Shown here one piece after another: positions 52,601-64,000 of a DNA stretch of 64,000 bases (the first letter of the stretch is position 1; each line of letters opens with the position of its first letter). The translations under genes and the position numbers were made by a program. The stretch comes from Malurus cyaneus samueli. Lineage: Eukaryota; Chordata; Aves; Passeriformes; Maluridae. The stretch covers positions 42,268,681 through 42,332,680 of the forward strand of contig CM019218.1 in assembly GCA_009741485.1 (NCBI GenBank), given 5' to 3'. The notes beneath the pieces are model-generated. The model was not told the DNA's origin, made no database searches, and saw only the letters and a list, made by a program, of their open reading frames with translations.

Positions 52601-55600
52601 GGTACTTGGAGCTTTAGTGTGGATGGGTTGTGAAATCCAAAATAAGCTTAAGAGATAATGTAACCAGAATCAAATGTTGTCAGAGGCTGATGCCTCTCTA
52701 GCTATCTGTAGGGAATTCAGGCTGTTAGTGTTTGACAGTGAGAGACGTGGATGCTGTGACAAAGCTTTTGTCAAGGTGACCCTTTCCATTATACAAAATG
52801 TTTGGCGTGGGTTTCACGCCATTCAGCTGATGAATGTTGGAGCTGTGGCAGAAGCTGCCCACTTTATATCCTCATTGATCTCCTGGCTTTTGGTGTGTTT
52901 TAAGGACCAGCTTCTGTCAGGCTGTGGTCAGTCACAGACCAGCTGATCGTGACAGTAGACTGAATGGGTGATGGCAGCAAGGGCTGGGCAGCCAGTGCCT
53001 TCATCAAACACAGCTTTTGTCAATATATAGCTGGGTATTTTCTTTGAAGGGCTGGCAGAGCTCCCTTTGGGCTCAGTTTTGCCCTTGAGTGTATGTGAAC
53101 TGTTCACAGTGAATGTGGTGAGTTGTGTATATACAACTGCAAAGGCAGAATTTAATTCAGTCTTATGCTACAGCTGAGTGAGAGCTGTTGGTGAGAGAGT
53201 CAATTGGCCTCAGTTACTTTCTGTTTTATTACCTAACCCACTGTGAGCTTGCTGTGCTCCTTGCATTCTCTCCTTCACCATCTTCCCCTTCTGTTCATTC
53301 CAGGTGAGTGCTGATACAAGTGCCACACAATCTGTTAGAGCTTTGGGGTAACTCAGAGAGAAACTGCAGTGTTAATTGAAGACAGAGCATCAAAGACTGG
53401 GAACATTCCCAATTTATGAAAGATTTATGTATGTGCCTGTTTGTGTGTATATTGCCTGACTGGTTGATACATTTTTAAAAAATTCAGTTTGGGTGATGAA
53501 CACAGAACATCTTCTATTTCTGGTACTGCAGAGACAGTATTTGCTGCTGAAACTTTTATGGTGACAGTCTCTCAGTAGTACGTGTTTCAGAGTATTGCTT
53601 TGCTGTTGACTGCAACCTTTCAAGTCTTTGTTGTAACAACCACAGTAGTAATATTTTCCGTTTTTGTACTTGAGGTCAGCTGCAGCCTTGCCAGCAGGTC
53701 AGAAATACTCTGCTTTAGCTGAAATGTTAGATGGAAGGGAGGTTCCCGTGATTGTGAACAGTCTGCCTTTCGTAAATGGATACAAATTAGGGAAGCCTCT
53801 GCTTTTTTCCAGCTCACATTTTTTTGTCCTTTCCTAAAGAAGGGTTTATTGTCTGTATGCTGATTTGTCAGGCTCAGAGCTCCTTCTCTAGCACTGTTTT
53901 GTTCTTCCACAATTCTGAATCCCAGACAAGGAGTTGATGCAGAGCAGGCATTGCTGCACAGGAGGCTGTAGCCAGTTGTCTCTCTGGGAAGGAGGGAAGA
54001 TTCAACACTCACACTGCAAGTGGGAATCTGTATGAGATATTAATATTCAAGATGACACTTTGTATTTGTTTTATCATGCAAGTACTTGGCTCCTGTTCCC
54101 CAGGACTCATCCATTTTTCCCCCTCATATAGTCCTTACTCACAGGTCTGGTTTCTTCTCTTGAGCAGTCCTGTTAAGGACTGTTAGTCCCAAGCTTTTGA
54201 GGGTCTTGGCACTGAACAAGCCCATGAATGTGTGGAGGGCAGGGATGTGCTGTGTGCTGAAGCCCCAGTATGAACGTGCTGCCCCTTTTTGTAAGGGATG
54301 ATCTCAAGTGTAGGTGCTATCATGCTGGGTAAATGGGATTTTTGTGCCTGACCTCTAAGTGAGTTGTCCTCTAATTCAACAGAGATGCAAATAAGTGATC
54401 TAAGTAATAGCTAGTGCGTGCAGGGAATATTTAATATAATTAATTCATGTGTAATGTCATTTGAAGAGTTAAAGATAGGTCTCTGCCTTATATTCCTTCT
54501 GAAAATTTACAGCAGAAGAGGTTTGGTTACCCAGTGTCCTCTGAGTATTGGGTTTTGAATATTCATCCAGCCAATCTTCCTGACTGGCTGGCAATCCCAG
54601 GTGGCTGTATATACACTAACACCAATTCCTGCAGCAGGTTTCCTCAGCTCTGATGCTGCCTGCCTTTACCTGCAGCTGAGTAGCTACTTATCCTCCATCT
54701 CCACCAGAAGACTATGTAAGCGACTTCACATCAACAAAAGTGTAAGACACAAATTGTGTAATTTCTTCATCTTTGTGTAACTGAGTGCTCCTTTTGAGAT
54801 GCCTTGCCAGCAGGTTGACATGAGTTTGTTGACAGCAGAGAATCAAGGAGTCTCAGGAAGTATTCACTCTGGTCAGGGGGAGGATATTCACAGGAATGAA
54901 GGATTCAGACATGCGCCTGTTTTCCCAAGGGCAACCTCTTCTGCCTCTTTTTGTAGATTATTTTTTTATTGCAGGCCTGTTTTTTTGCAATGTGGCCCTA
55001 CAGCTGCTGTCAAGCCACTTTCCCTTCAGCTTTGCTAAAATCCCTGTGCCCTTGATCAATTAGCAACTTTTGTGTACCTTCAACCAACAATTTCTCTCCT
55101 GATCCCATCAAATACAGGATTTTCTCATCAGTGTCCCTGTCATTGCCCAACCAGTTGCAATTTCCTGCTCTCCCCTTTGTTCTTAAATCTTAGATTGCTT
55201 TCCCTCCAATCTTCACTGCCCTGTAAAGCTTTTAAAGCTGCTTGTGTCTTTATTCACCTGTTTGTGGCTCTCTGTGGGTGCTGTTGGACTCCTTTTCCAG
55301 GTTCATGTCCTGCTTCCTCTGCCGTGGCAGTGGCAGGGAGAGCTCAGAGTACTCCCAAATGCATCTCCCACCTTTGCAGGGTTGAGACCCAGCTATTGCC
55401 CAGCCTGGAGCTCGTGTTGCAGAACATTCCACGCAGTTCCTGAGCCTGGTGCGAGCTCGCTGCTGCTGGACTCTCTGTAGGTGCAAAGCTGCAGCACAGC
55501 AGCTGCAGTATTCAGCAGTGTGTAAATTACATGTGGAAATATTTGGGTGGTTTCTGGCTGCACACCGTTCCTTCCTAAAAAGAAAAAATTGCTTTATGTG

Positions 55601-57420
55601 TGTAAGATCTGCTGCCGTTTTCTGGGGTCGTGTGGCTCTCCTTGTCTTGTTAACACTGAAGTTCTTTTTCTCCCTCTGCCATTTGAAGACAGCCTGAGAC
55701 AGAGTAAACTGGGGCTTAAAACCGTCTTCCTCTCCTTTCTTTAAAATAAGATGATGACTTGATAGCAATTCTTTGAACAGGAAGGAAGATAATGCAAGGC
55801 TGAGTAGTGAAATCAATTCATATTAGCCCAGTAGACAGAGAACTACGAAAAATGTCCTAAAAGAAGGAAAAAGGTCAGGAATTATAACAAAAAGGCAGTT
55901 CCCAAGAAAAAAAAAATAGAGAATTGTTCTTATCTGTGGCAATAGGCAGAAGGATCCTGCCTTAACCTATGCAAAGATGAACATTTAGATTCCAAGTTGA
56001 GATTTGCTAATGGCTAATATATGCTTTGGGGGTGACAGGTCAGTTATCCAAGTTGCTGTTGTTCTATGGGATTGTGTAAGTTAAGGATTTTGATAGCACA
56101 TTTTCTTTTGGAGTGAGATGTAAATGACTGAAGAGGAATTTTAATGGAAGGCCAGCTGCAAGCACCCTTAATCCTCTCTTTGTGGCTGTGCACTGCAGTC
56201 AGGACTGCCTTTGCTGTGGGAAGTTTCCTGGAGGAGCATCATCAAGCCATGGCAGGGTCTCAGGGATTAGAGGGCCCTCCCAGACCCTGCCAGTTTTTTG
56301 TTACTGTAATTAAAAGTACTTCCCCCACTGTTACCTCATCTGAGTGAATCAACAGTGACCCTTGGTGGTTAGAAAGGCTCAGTGCCTGCTGGTCTGTCAT
56401 GCATAGCCTGGCCGACCTGAGTATCTGTCTCCTGAGAATCTGAATTATTGGGCATTGACTAAAGCATTGGGCATCTTCTATCACAACTGATCAGGCTGCT
56501 CTTCTAAGACAAAAATCTCCTCTAGCCAGCCCAGTCTGCACAGAATCTCGGTTTCTAAATGGAGGATTTGGGCAGGACACTTAAAGCTCACTCTTGGGCT
56601 TTTGGATGATCACATTATGGTATAGATTATCCCACTGCTAATCTGACTAAATCCATAGCATTGCCTGTTTGAAGGAAAGCATAGGCCTTTACTCCATGCA
56701 GAGGGTTTTGGAAGAGTTACTCTTCAAGGCCTGTTTGAATTCATAGAGACCAATTTGGTGAAATTTAGCATCAGGCCATAACCTGTCATTTGCCCTGATT
56801 TTCTTTATAGAAATCTGTCAGCTGCAACAGACTTCCTTGTATCATGGTGTCTTGCTGTGATTATAAAATGACTGCACACTCCCCGTGAGCTGTTATTCTG
56901 ATGGGTATAACTGATGACAATGATGATGCTGTGTTTTTACAGTTCAGCAATCGTTTCTACTCATTCTTGAACCTGGGCTGTGCTTCAAAACAGAATTTAA
57001 GTAGAATCACCACCTGTTCATTTTTCAGCCAGACAATCTGCTTTTTTAATCATTTAATGAAAAACCACCCAGCCCTCTTCAGGAGAAGTCAGTTTGTTTT
57101 TCTGGCTGGCATCTGATTCCTGGCTCATTTTCTAGCCAAGTGGCATCTCCTCCTTTACCTCCTCCTCCAAACAACTTTGCTTCCGGCTGCTCAGTGTAAC
57201 ACTTAGCACATGATGTGGCATCACGGGAAGCTGTGTTTAAACTACATGAATTCAACCATTGTAGAGTGGGACTGGAGGTACCGACTCATGAGAAAATTGA
57301 ATCCACAGGGAGAAGGCATTTCTGTGAAATTTTCAATTTGTTCAAGCTCTTCAAAAGTAAGTTGTTAGTTAATATATATGTTACATATGTATGTTGCTAG
57401 AGATTATACTGAATGTATAC
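49616..57420. other. Unannotated intronic or intergenic DNA
   Basis: No supported gene or transposon. At 53260-53303 a 40-base pyrimidine-rich run ends ttccag and would be an excellent + strand acceptor, but no convincing donor follows with an open frame. Long - strand frames at 53620-54012 (130 codons) and 55250-55816 (188 codons) have no recognisable domain. The segment near 54420-54460 is AT-rich with homeodomain-like words. Confidence 0.55.
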
Positions 57421-57970
57421 ATTTCAGGCACAGTCACAGTGATGTTGGGGAGTACACTGAGAGCAGGTGCTGGGTGTGCCACTGCAGTGGGAGCTGCAGG
57501 ATGTGCCTGGATGGGGGACATGGTGTGAGCCCCAGAAAAGGGACTGTGACCTGGTGCTGACCCTCTGCACAGCAAAGGGCACAGGGACCTGTGGCACAGG
57601 GCGGTCACCCAGAGACTCTGGGGGCACCAGCTTGAGCTGTTTCTACTCCATGGTTAAATGACTTAAAGAAAAATTCATTTGGGACCCTGCTGTGGGAAAC
57701 CCCGAGCTGAGCCAGTAAGAAAACCCTGTCTGACTGTGTGAGTGTGGGGTGAGCAGGGAGCCAAGAGGAGCACCCATGGGGTCACTGGAGCCTCTCACTC
57801 TGAAGGGAGTCTTGGTTCCAGCAGTGCAAGTTTGGAGTGGTGGGAGTGGGACTGCAAGAGTGGCTCCTGCATGGTCATACAGGGAAGCTTTCTTAACAGC
57901 AATCATGGAGCTGCCTGCTTGTATCCACTCCTGCTAAATGGCATTTAGAGAGGCCTTTGAGGCAGGTGAG
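57421..57970. other. GC- and G-rich block of unknown nature
   Basis: About 550 bases are richer in G and C than the neighbouring DNA, with many ctggg, ggcac and gtggg words and few CpG. The boundaries are fairly abrupt, which suggests an old inserted sequence or a decayed repeat. I cannot match it to CR1 or to the ERV-L LTR. The right edge holds a donor-like GGCAG followed by gtgagt (GT at 57966). Two overlapping + strand frames of about 65 codons occur, without motifs. Confidence 0.3.
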
Positions 57971-58386
57971 TGGTTAAAAAAAACAATCCTGCCTTTCAAA
58001 CTGGTGGCCAAGTGAGTTATTTAGGAAAGCTCTCAAAAAGCTTGAAGAACAAGGACATTACTGCTTCATAATTTGGAGCTAGCTTTTGTTATTTTATTTG
58101 CAGCATTTTTTTACGTGTCATTCTAAACTTTCTCCCCTGAATCTGACTATGGATGTTGGATCATGAAATAAAATTAGAAGTTTGAGGATTTTGTTGTCTG
58201 ACAGTTGTGTTGCAAGTTGCTGCTTGTGGTGTTCCATAAAATACATGGTTATTTCCTATGGGTCCAGTACAGGGCTCTGCTGAAACTTCTGAGGGTGTCC
58301 TGTAGAATGTTTTGAACTGTGATTTCCAAGTTATCATTTGGAATTTATAATTTTTGGCCTTATTTTTTTACCTGAATTATATTCTT

Positions 58387-58752
58387 AGAATCATAGCATC
58401 ATTAGGGTTGGAAAAGACCTTCAGGATCATCAGAGTCCAATTTTGACCAATAGCCACTTTGTCAATTAAACCACAGCATTAAATGCCACACCCAGTTGTT
58501 TGTTGAACACCTCCAGGAGTGGTGACTCCACCACTTTCCCGGGAAATCCATTCCAGTGCTTGACCATCCTTTCTGTGAAGTTCTTGATGTCCAACCTGAA
58601 CCTCCCCTGGCGCAGCTTGAGGCTGTGTCCTCCTGCTTTATTTTTGGTTGCTCACCCCACACAATCTCCTTTCAGACAGTTGTAGGGTGATAAGGTCTCC
58701 CCTGAGTCTCCTTTTTCTTCAAGCTGAACTACCCCAGCTCCCTCATCCACAG
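58387..58752 (-). mobile_element. CR1 LINE 3' end, 5'-truncated
   Basis: The block starts on the + strand with 'agaatcatagcatcattagg', the reverse complement of the CR1 terminal repeats, and continues 'gttggaaaagaccttcagga', then through the well-known 3' untranslated segments ('cacctccaggagtggtgact', 'ccattccagtgcttgaccat', 'aaggtctcccctgagtctcc') to 'ccccagctccctca'. Only the last part of the element is present, with no coding sequence. It is much closer to the family pattern than the 17058 copy and so is probably younger. Confidence 0.93.
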
Positions 58753-61700
58753 TGGTATTAGTAGGAGCCACTAAATTTTCAAATTTGTTCTATTTCAGAA
58801 GTAATACTTAGACCACAAGTAAAATTAAACAGCAAATGGGTATTTCACTGGAAATCACACAAGATAAAATTTTAAAACCCTGCAGTGATGTAAAAATTTT
58901 TGTCCAGGTGCACTCTGTAGGCTTTTAGTGGTGTGAAGTGCTTTTTTATGGCAGTGCATATGTTAATTGTAGAATGAAACCTTCGTGTTGATGGTAATGC
59001 TTGTTGTCTAAAAACACTTTACAAAGGTGATCCAGTCTTTTGCTGTGATTTTACACAGATGTTCTACCCCAGGTCACAGAGCATGTCAGATCACAGAGTG
59101 GTTCTTTCCTTGGGGATACAAGGTTCATTTTAACTCCAGTTTATAACACTAAGGCCTCTCTCTGGCCCTATCTCCCTGCTGTGCTAAGGGCAGATGACAG
59201 TGCCAGCCCTGCTCCTGCCATCCCAATGTGCTGGAACAGGAAATGCACCCTGCACCTGTGCAGTAGCTCTCAATGGTGTTCTCTACCAGCTAAAAAAACA
59301 TTAGAGCTCCCTGATCTCCTGCATTGTGTGTGGAGTAGTAGAAAAAGCTTAAATTTACTTTGAATGATCTCAAGAATTGGTGAACCATAATCCTGTTCAG
59401 TTCAGGAGCTCAGGTCAGATGTGAGCTGGTGATGTGACATCTGTCAGATTGAATGTTTCACTTTCAGCCATTTGTGCTCTTGAAGTCACTCTGTGATTTT
59501 TAACCTCCAAAGAGGTAGGTAAATTATGAGACACTCTTGCCTTGCAAGTCCACACACTGAGACAAGAACTCGTCATTTGGCCTCATGTGGACAAGTTGAT
59601 GTGTGGGCTTTCAGTAAATTGATGGAGTGCCCTTGCAAGACTGTTGTCCTTGAGGGAGTTCCTGTAGTTTCTAACCATCTTCAAACAGAATATGCCTGGA
59701 AGAAATGTCAGTTAAACTGAAGCCCCTCCAGGGCAATGCTTCTGTTTATTACAAAGCACCGATGTATGAAATAACAGTGCCATAATCATCTATAAATGAA
59801 CCACAAACTAGGAGAACATCCACCAACATTTTATAACGAGATGTGTTCTCTAAAGTTGCGGTTGGCTGGAATAAATCAATAGCCCATGGAGTGCACTTTT
59901 ATTTTAGTCCTAAATGTGCAAAAGCCAGTTTTAAGTGGCTCTGCTTTTGAGAGTGCAGACTTAAAAAATTCCTGACTCAGTCATTTTCAATGCCTGAAAT
60001 CGTGCACCAAGTAAGTAGTTATAAATTTCCTGAAAATGTAGTACGCCTTTCATCTTTATCTTCTGTGACTTATTCAAAGTGGGAGAATAATTACAGCTCC
60101 GTGTTTCAGGGAACATTGTTCTCCGTACCAGTGTTTAATGACTTTTTGGTTAAATACTGTGCCCAGCTCATCACTTTTGGCCACTTGTTGTTTGTCCAAG
60201 GTGCTTAAAGAAGGAAAGAAGAGAAGAAAGGGATCAAGTAGAGGTAGCACGAAGCATATGTTGATGTTTCAGCACAAAGATTGGACAGTAGAGGAATTAC
60301 TAGGTTTTATTGCTTTAGACGTTTTCTAATACGTGGTTACATCAAGATTGTGGAAGCAGAGAACCTCCCAAACTCTCTTGTAAATAGTGTTCATTCACCG
60401 TTCACCATTTCAGTCTCTGCAGGATGAGTGTTTCCTTGGAAGCCTTCATACTTTTCACCTTTACAATTTTCACGCTTACTGAGATTTTCAGCTACTCCTT
60501 TCCCCCATCCTGTGTCTTCACACCAGTTTTCTTCCCAAAACTGCCTGGGTCTCTGTTGATTCATTTTTTCCTTTCCTCTTCTCACTGCAATAGGGTCTTC
60601 CATTTTGGAAGGACCAAAGGAAGTAAGATGCAGGAAGGACCTGCATCTCTATTGCAGGCCACCTTTGCCTATGTCTTGTGATCCTTATTTTTGATTAAAA
60701 GGACATAACACCACTGGCCCCACTCCAGATCCATTCTGCATGCTGCATACCAGATTATTATGTATTCAGGTGTAATGAACACTGTTTCATAAATAAATTG
60801 CTTTACTGTTTTTAGTGAAACTATAAGGATCTCTTCTCATTTGCCTACTTAGGATCTACCTTTAATCAGTGATGCTTCTCCCTGGATTGCTGAGGTCTTC
60901 TAGTCCTTTTAAGTTTAAGAGTTTATGAGGCTTATATGAGGTAGAGGTGATGGCAAGTTACTGCTTGTCTAAACAGAACTCCCTGTATGGGACAGATTTG
61001 TTACTGCTGCGTTCTAGCTGGGAAATGTAAGTCAGAGCAAGGTTGCTGATGACAAAACAAAATCAATTGATGACACAGGAATTTATGGTCCATCACAGAA
61101 AGCAGAATGGGAACTGTGATTTATATATTAATTTGCTTTGATCAGTGTGAAAAAATAAAGTGTGACGTTATACACAGGGTCCCTGGCAGTGAGTGACGAT
61201 GGTGTAATCTGTACGTATTTGCCAAGTAGATGAGTCTTTCCTGGGAGGAAACTCGTGGACAGTGGGCATTATTTTAAACATACGGGTGGATTTTAAAAGT
61301 GTGTGTGAATGGTGTGTATATGACAAAGTACCTTGTCAATAAATATTAGCACAGGAAGATGGGTCACCTGTTTCTCTCTCAGGTGATCGTACCTTTGTTA
61401 GTTGTTGGCCATTGGTGAAAGTCACTGTGTTGTTCCTGGTTCATGCTGGTTTTGTCATTCCTGTGGTACAGAATCTCATCTGTGAAAACTGAAACAGCAT
61501 ACCTAGACATTTAGACATGGACCAGAAGGCAGAGAAGGTGGAAATTTTTTTCCCAACTTGCCAAAGGAAACAAATTGCTCTGATGTTGAATGGGAAACAT
61601 GCCAGCTCAGGGATACAGAATACAAATGGGCTGGAGGGATGTGTTGGATTAAGGGCTGTGGGAAGGTTGGCATCCTTTTGGGTCTGGGCTGTGCACACTG

Positions 61701-64000
61701 TGTTGTGTTGCCACTGTACAAGATTTTGGGACAAAATACTCCTCTTTGGGGAGGATGGCAGCATAACTTTCCATGACCTTGGTTTCTGTTCTGGTACATA
61801 GATATCATACCTGGCTGTTGTAGAGCAAAGGTTTGGGGTGGGAAGGAATAGTAAAGGGGGTTTATGTCCTCCTAGAAGCCTGTCAACGCCAAACATACAA
61901 TCTCCTGACTGACTTGGCATTTTTGCACTGTTATTACAAATGGAGATACATCCATGATCTTGTACCATACCAAGAATGGAAGGCATGAATTCACGTCTCC
62001 AGCTGCATGCTAGGCTTGATTTAAGTTATCATACCCAGGTTTCTTGGTAAAAGTATAATATATTTAACCTGAATTTCACTAAATCTGAGAAAATGTGGTA
62101 TTTTTTGGCTTATTTTTCTTTGTTTATGTTCATATAACCTGAGATGGAAGAGAAAGTACGAAAATTTTTAAGTATGGTAAGTGAAGATTAAAATAAAATG
62201 GTATGATGGAAGTTGCTCTAAAGTGTCAGACAAAATCTAGGCCTTATTTCCTCTATGCTTAAAAGGGATAAAGCACTTAAGCTTCACTGATATCTGCTCT
62301 AGTAGCATTTGGTAGTGATCTGGTGTTTTATTTGGGAGAGAGGGAAGAGGAAATAGAACAACCACTTTCATTGAAAGGAAAAGCGAATGCTTTTGTTAAA
62401 ATGGAATGATCTCAAAGGATAAGGGACATTTCAGTTGATGTCTCCACATATTTTTGGGTTGTTTCAATAGCTGTTTTCTAGTAACAGTGACAGCAAATTC
62501 CCTCTGAGCTAAGTCTGCAAATTTCTCGAGGGCTGCCCATGACCAATCTTTATTCTTGGTGTCTTTAGCAGAGGCAATGAGCAGATTAACACATGTTGGG
62601 ACTTCACAGTCCTGCAGATGCTCTGCTGGTGTGGTTCAGCAGCAGGAACTGATGTATTAGCTCACCATTGGAAATGGGTAATGCTGAATCACCTTCACTA
62701 AAGAGCAAAGGCAGGGTGCTGGGAGAGCGAGTGGGGCCAGTGCCTTTGGGCTGTGCCAAGCTGCAGCAGCCAGAGCTTGGTCACACACACAAGACCAGCA
62801 CATCTGCACCTTCCCCTCCTATTCCTGTGTTCCCTGTGCTTCCAGTGATATTCTTTGTCTTTATAACCAGTATGATTTACTAGCCTGCTGTCTCCTGGGA
62901 TTAGAGAGGAAAAACATGCTGCCCCTCTGGCACGAAATGGGACGTTTAACAGGGACAGTTTCTAGTGCTGATGCATAGTTTTGTCTTCATCATCAGTAGA
63001 ACTGAAGTTTTAAGTATTGATTTGCAACCAGTTTGAAGGTTTAGGACTTGAATGACAGATTTAACACGTGACTCTTGTTAATAAAAATAGAGAGGACATA
63101 AACCTGTGCCTTCTGTGTCCAGGTCTGGGCTGGCTACATATCCCATATCCTCTTTCATGGACATTTATTTCCTGAAGAGTTATTTCAATTATTGGCTCTG
63201 TTAATGAGATACCTGCTAATTTTGGATTGGTCCCACCCTTTACCAAAAAGTGCCTTTTATTTACAGCATATGGAAAACATGGATGTTATCTTTGGGATTT
63301 CAGAGCCAATTCTGAGATGCCCAAAAGAGCTGATAATCTCAGCTTTGGACCATAGCAAATGGAAAGTTCCCTAGGCATTCAAAATCAATACCAATTTTAT
63401 TAATATATTTTATTTTCTGAAATCTAATCTTGCAGACAGTGGAGCACACATTACACTTATTTGATAAGTCCAGTAAGGAGAATTGGGTGAACTTGTGGGT
63501 AGGCAAGCTGGGGCTTGTGTTTTACACACTGTGCTGAATGGAAGGATGCTCCCCTGTAAGAGCTTGCTGTTGCAAAGCCTTCTCACATTGGAGTGGACTT
63601 GCCTGGCTTCTGCATTTCTGTACTAATTTAAAAGAGGCAGCTTCTAAATTGCCTTACCTTTTGTGATAATGTTTGTAAAGCACTTAATAGACACGTTTAC
63701 AGTAGCTATCTTCTTTAAATTTAAATATTCCCCACTCAGATAGTTACAGCTCAAAAGTCCTGCTCGAGGCAAAAGCCATAAAAACATAATGCAAGATAAG
63801 TGGGCCCTCTCGGATGCTGAGTGATGAGAACTGGATGAATTTGAATAGTTCACAGAGACTGCAATTTTCATTGTCTTTAAGCACCTCTTATGATCTTTCA
63901 TTCTCCTTTTTTGTGTTGTTCTTTTTCATAGTTATTGTAGTTAAAAAAAAGTTAACCTACATTTCCACAAGGTGCAGAAAGTACTGAACATAGGGATTTG
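58753..64000. other. Unannotated DNA, right edge
   Basis: No supported gene. A 181-codon - strand frame (61441-61986) shows no known domain and is overlapped by + strand frames of 94 and 72 codons. The segment is AT-rich, with low CpG and no recognisable transposon. Confidence 0.55.

Noticed and set aside
53260..53345. Excellent pyrimidine-rich acceptor ending at 53303
   Set aside because: The sequence after it has no convincing donor. Two frames close within a few codons, and the third closes after 15.
55250..55816. 188-codon open frame on the - strand
   Set aside because: Composition and sequence show no family resemblance, and shorter frames overlap it on the other strand.
61441..61986. 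181-codon open frame on the - strand
   Set aside because: No domain, no promoter or splice context, and the + strand is also partly open here, so stops are simply sparse locally.
1..64000. Search by eye for tRNA, rRNA, snRNA, familiar microRNA and CRISPR repeats
   Set aside because: No box A/box B pair, no familiar small-RNA core and no regularly spaced direct repeats were seen. A covariance-model scan (tRNAscan-SE, Infernal with Rfam) would be decisive and was not possible here.

Overview
The window looks like vertebrate nuclear DNA, and specifically bird DNA. Two pieces carry the recognisable sequence of avian CR1 LINEs: 17058-17543 on the + strand, with reverse-transcriptase code and a 3' tail, and 58387-58752 on the - strand, 3' tail only. 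One block at 7464-8040 resembles a bird ERV-L type LTR followed by a scrap of its pol gene. Recognisable transposon sequence totals roughly 1.5 kb of 64 kb, which fits the low repeat density of bird genomes. CpG is depleted except in a few small clusters. There are no bacterial operons, no intact intronless genes, no tRNA or rRNA gene, and no CRISPR array that I can support.

The most economical reading is one or more long introns, or an intron plus intergenic DNA, of a gene read on the + strand. The best coding candidate is a 104-nt exon at 20498-20601 with strong splice sites on both sides and exactly one open frame. Two much shorter candidates at 30412-30443 (32 nt) and 35964-35987 (24 nt) also have good splice signals and happen to continue the same reading phase, but they may be decoys. 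I could not assign the peptide to a known protein. A separate composition hint points the same way: every open frame of 130 codons or more lies on the - strand. That is expected if the - strand is poor in T, i.e. the + strand carries the G+T excess seen on transcribed strands.

Layout: 1-7463 unannotated DNA with a CpG-retaining patch near 490-765; 7464-8110 ERV-L remnant plus a possible old CR1 scrap; 8111-17057 unannotated, with a 6-base assembly gap in a poly-T at 11422-11427; 17058-17543 CR1; 17544-36000 host DNA with the three exon candidates; 36000-57400 host DNA with several AT-rich, low-repeat blocks that look like conserved non-coding elements (around 39940-41280, 41709-41928 and 42930-43230), simple repeats and a small hairpin; 57421-57970 a GC-rich block of unknown nature; 58387-58752 CR1; then unannotated DNA to the end.

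I found no convincing new biological system. The items most worth checking are the exon candidate at 20498, the phase-compatible micro-exon candidates, the strand asymmetry and the CpG-retaining blocks.
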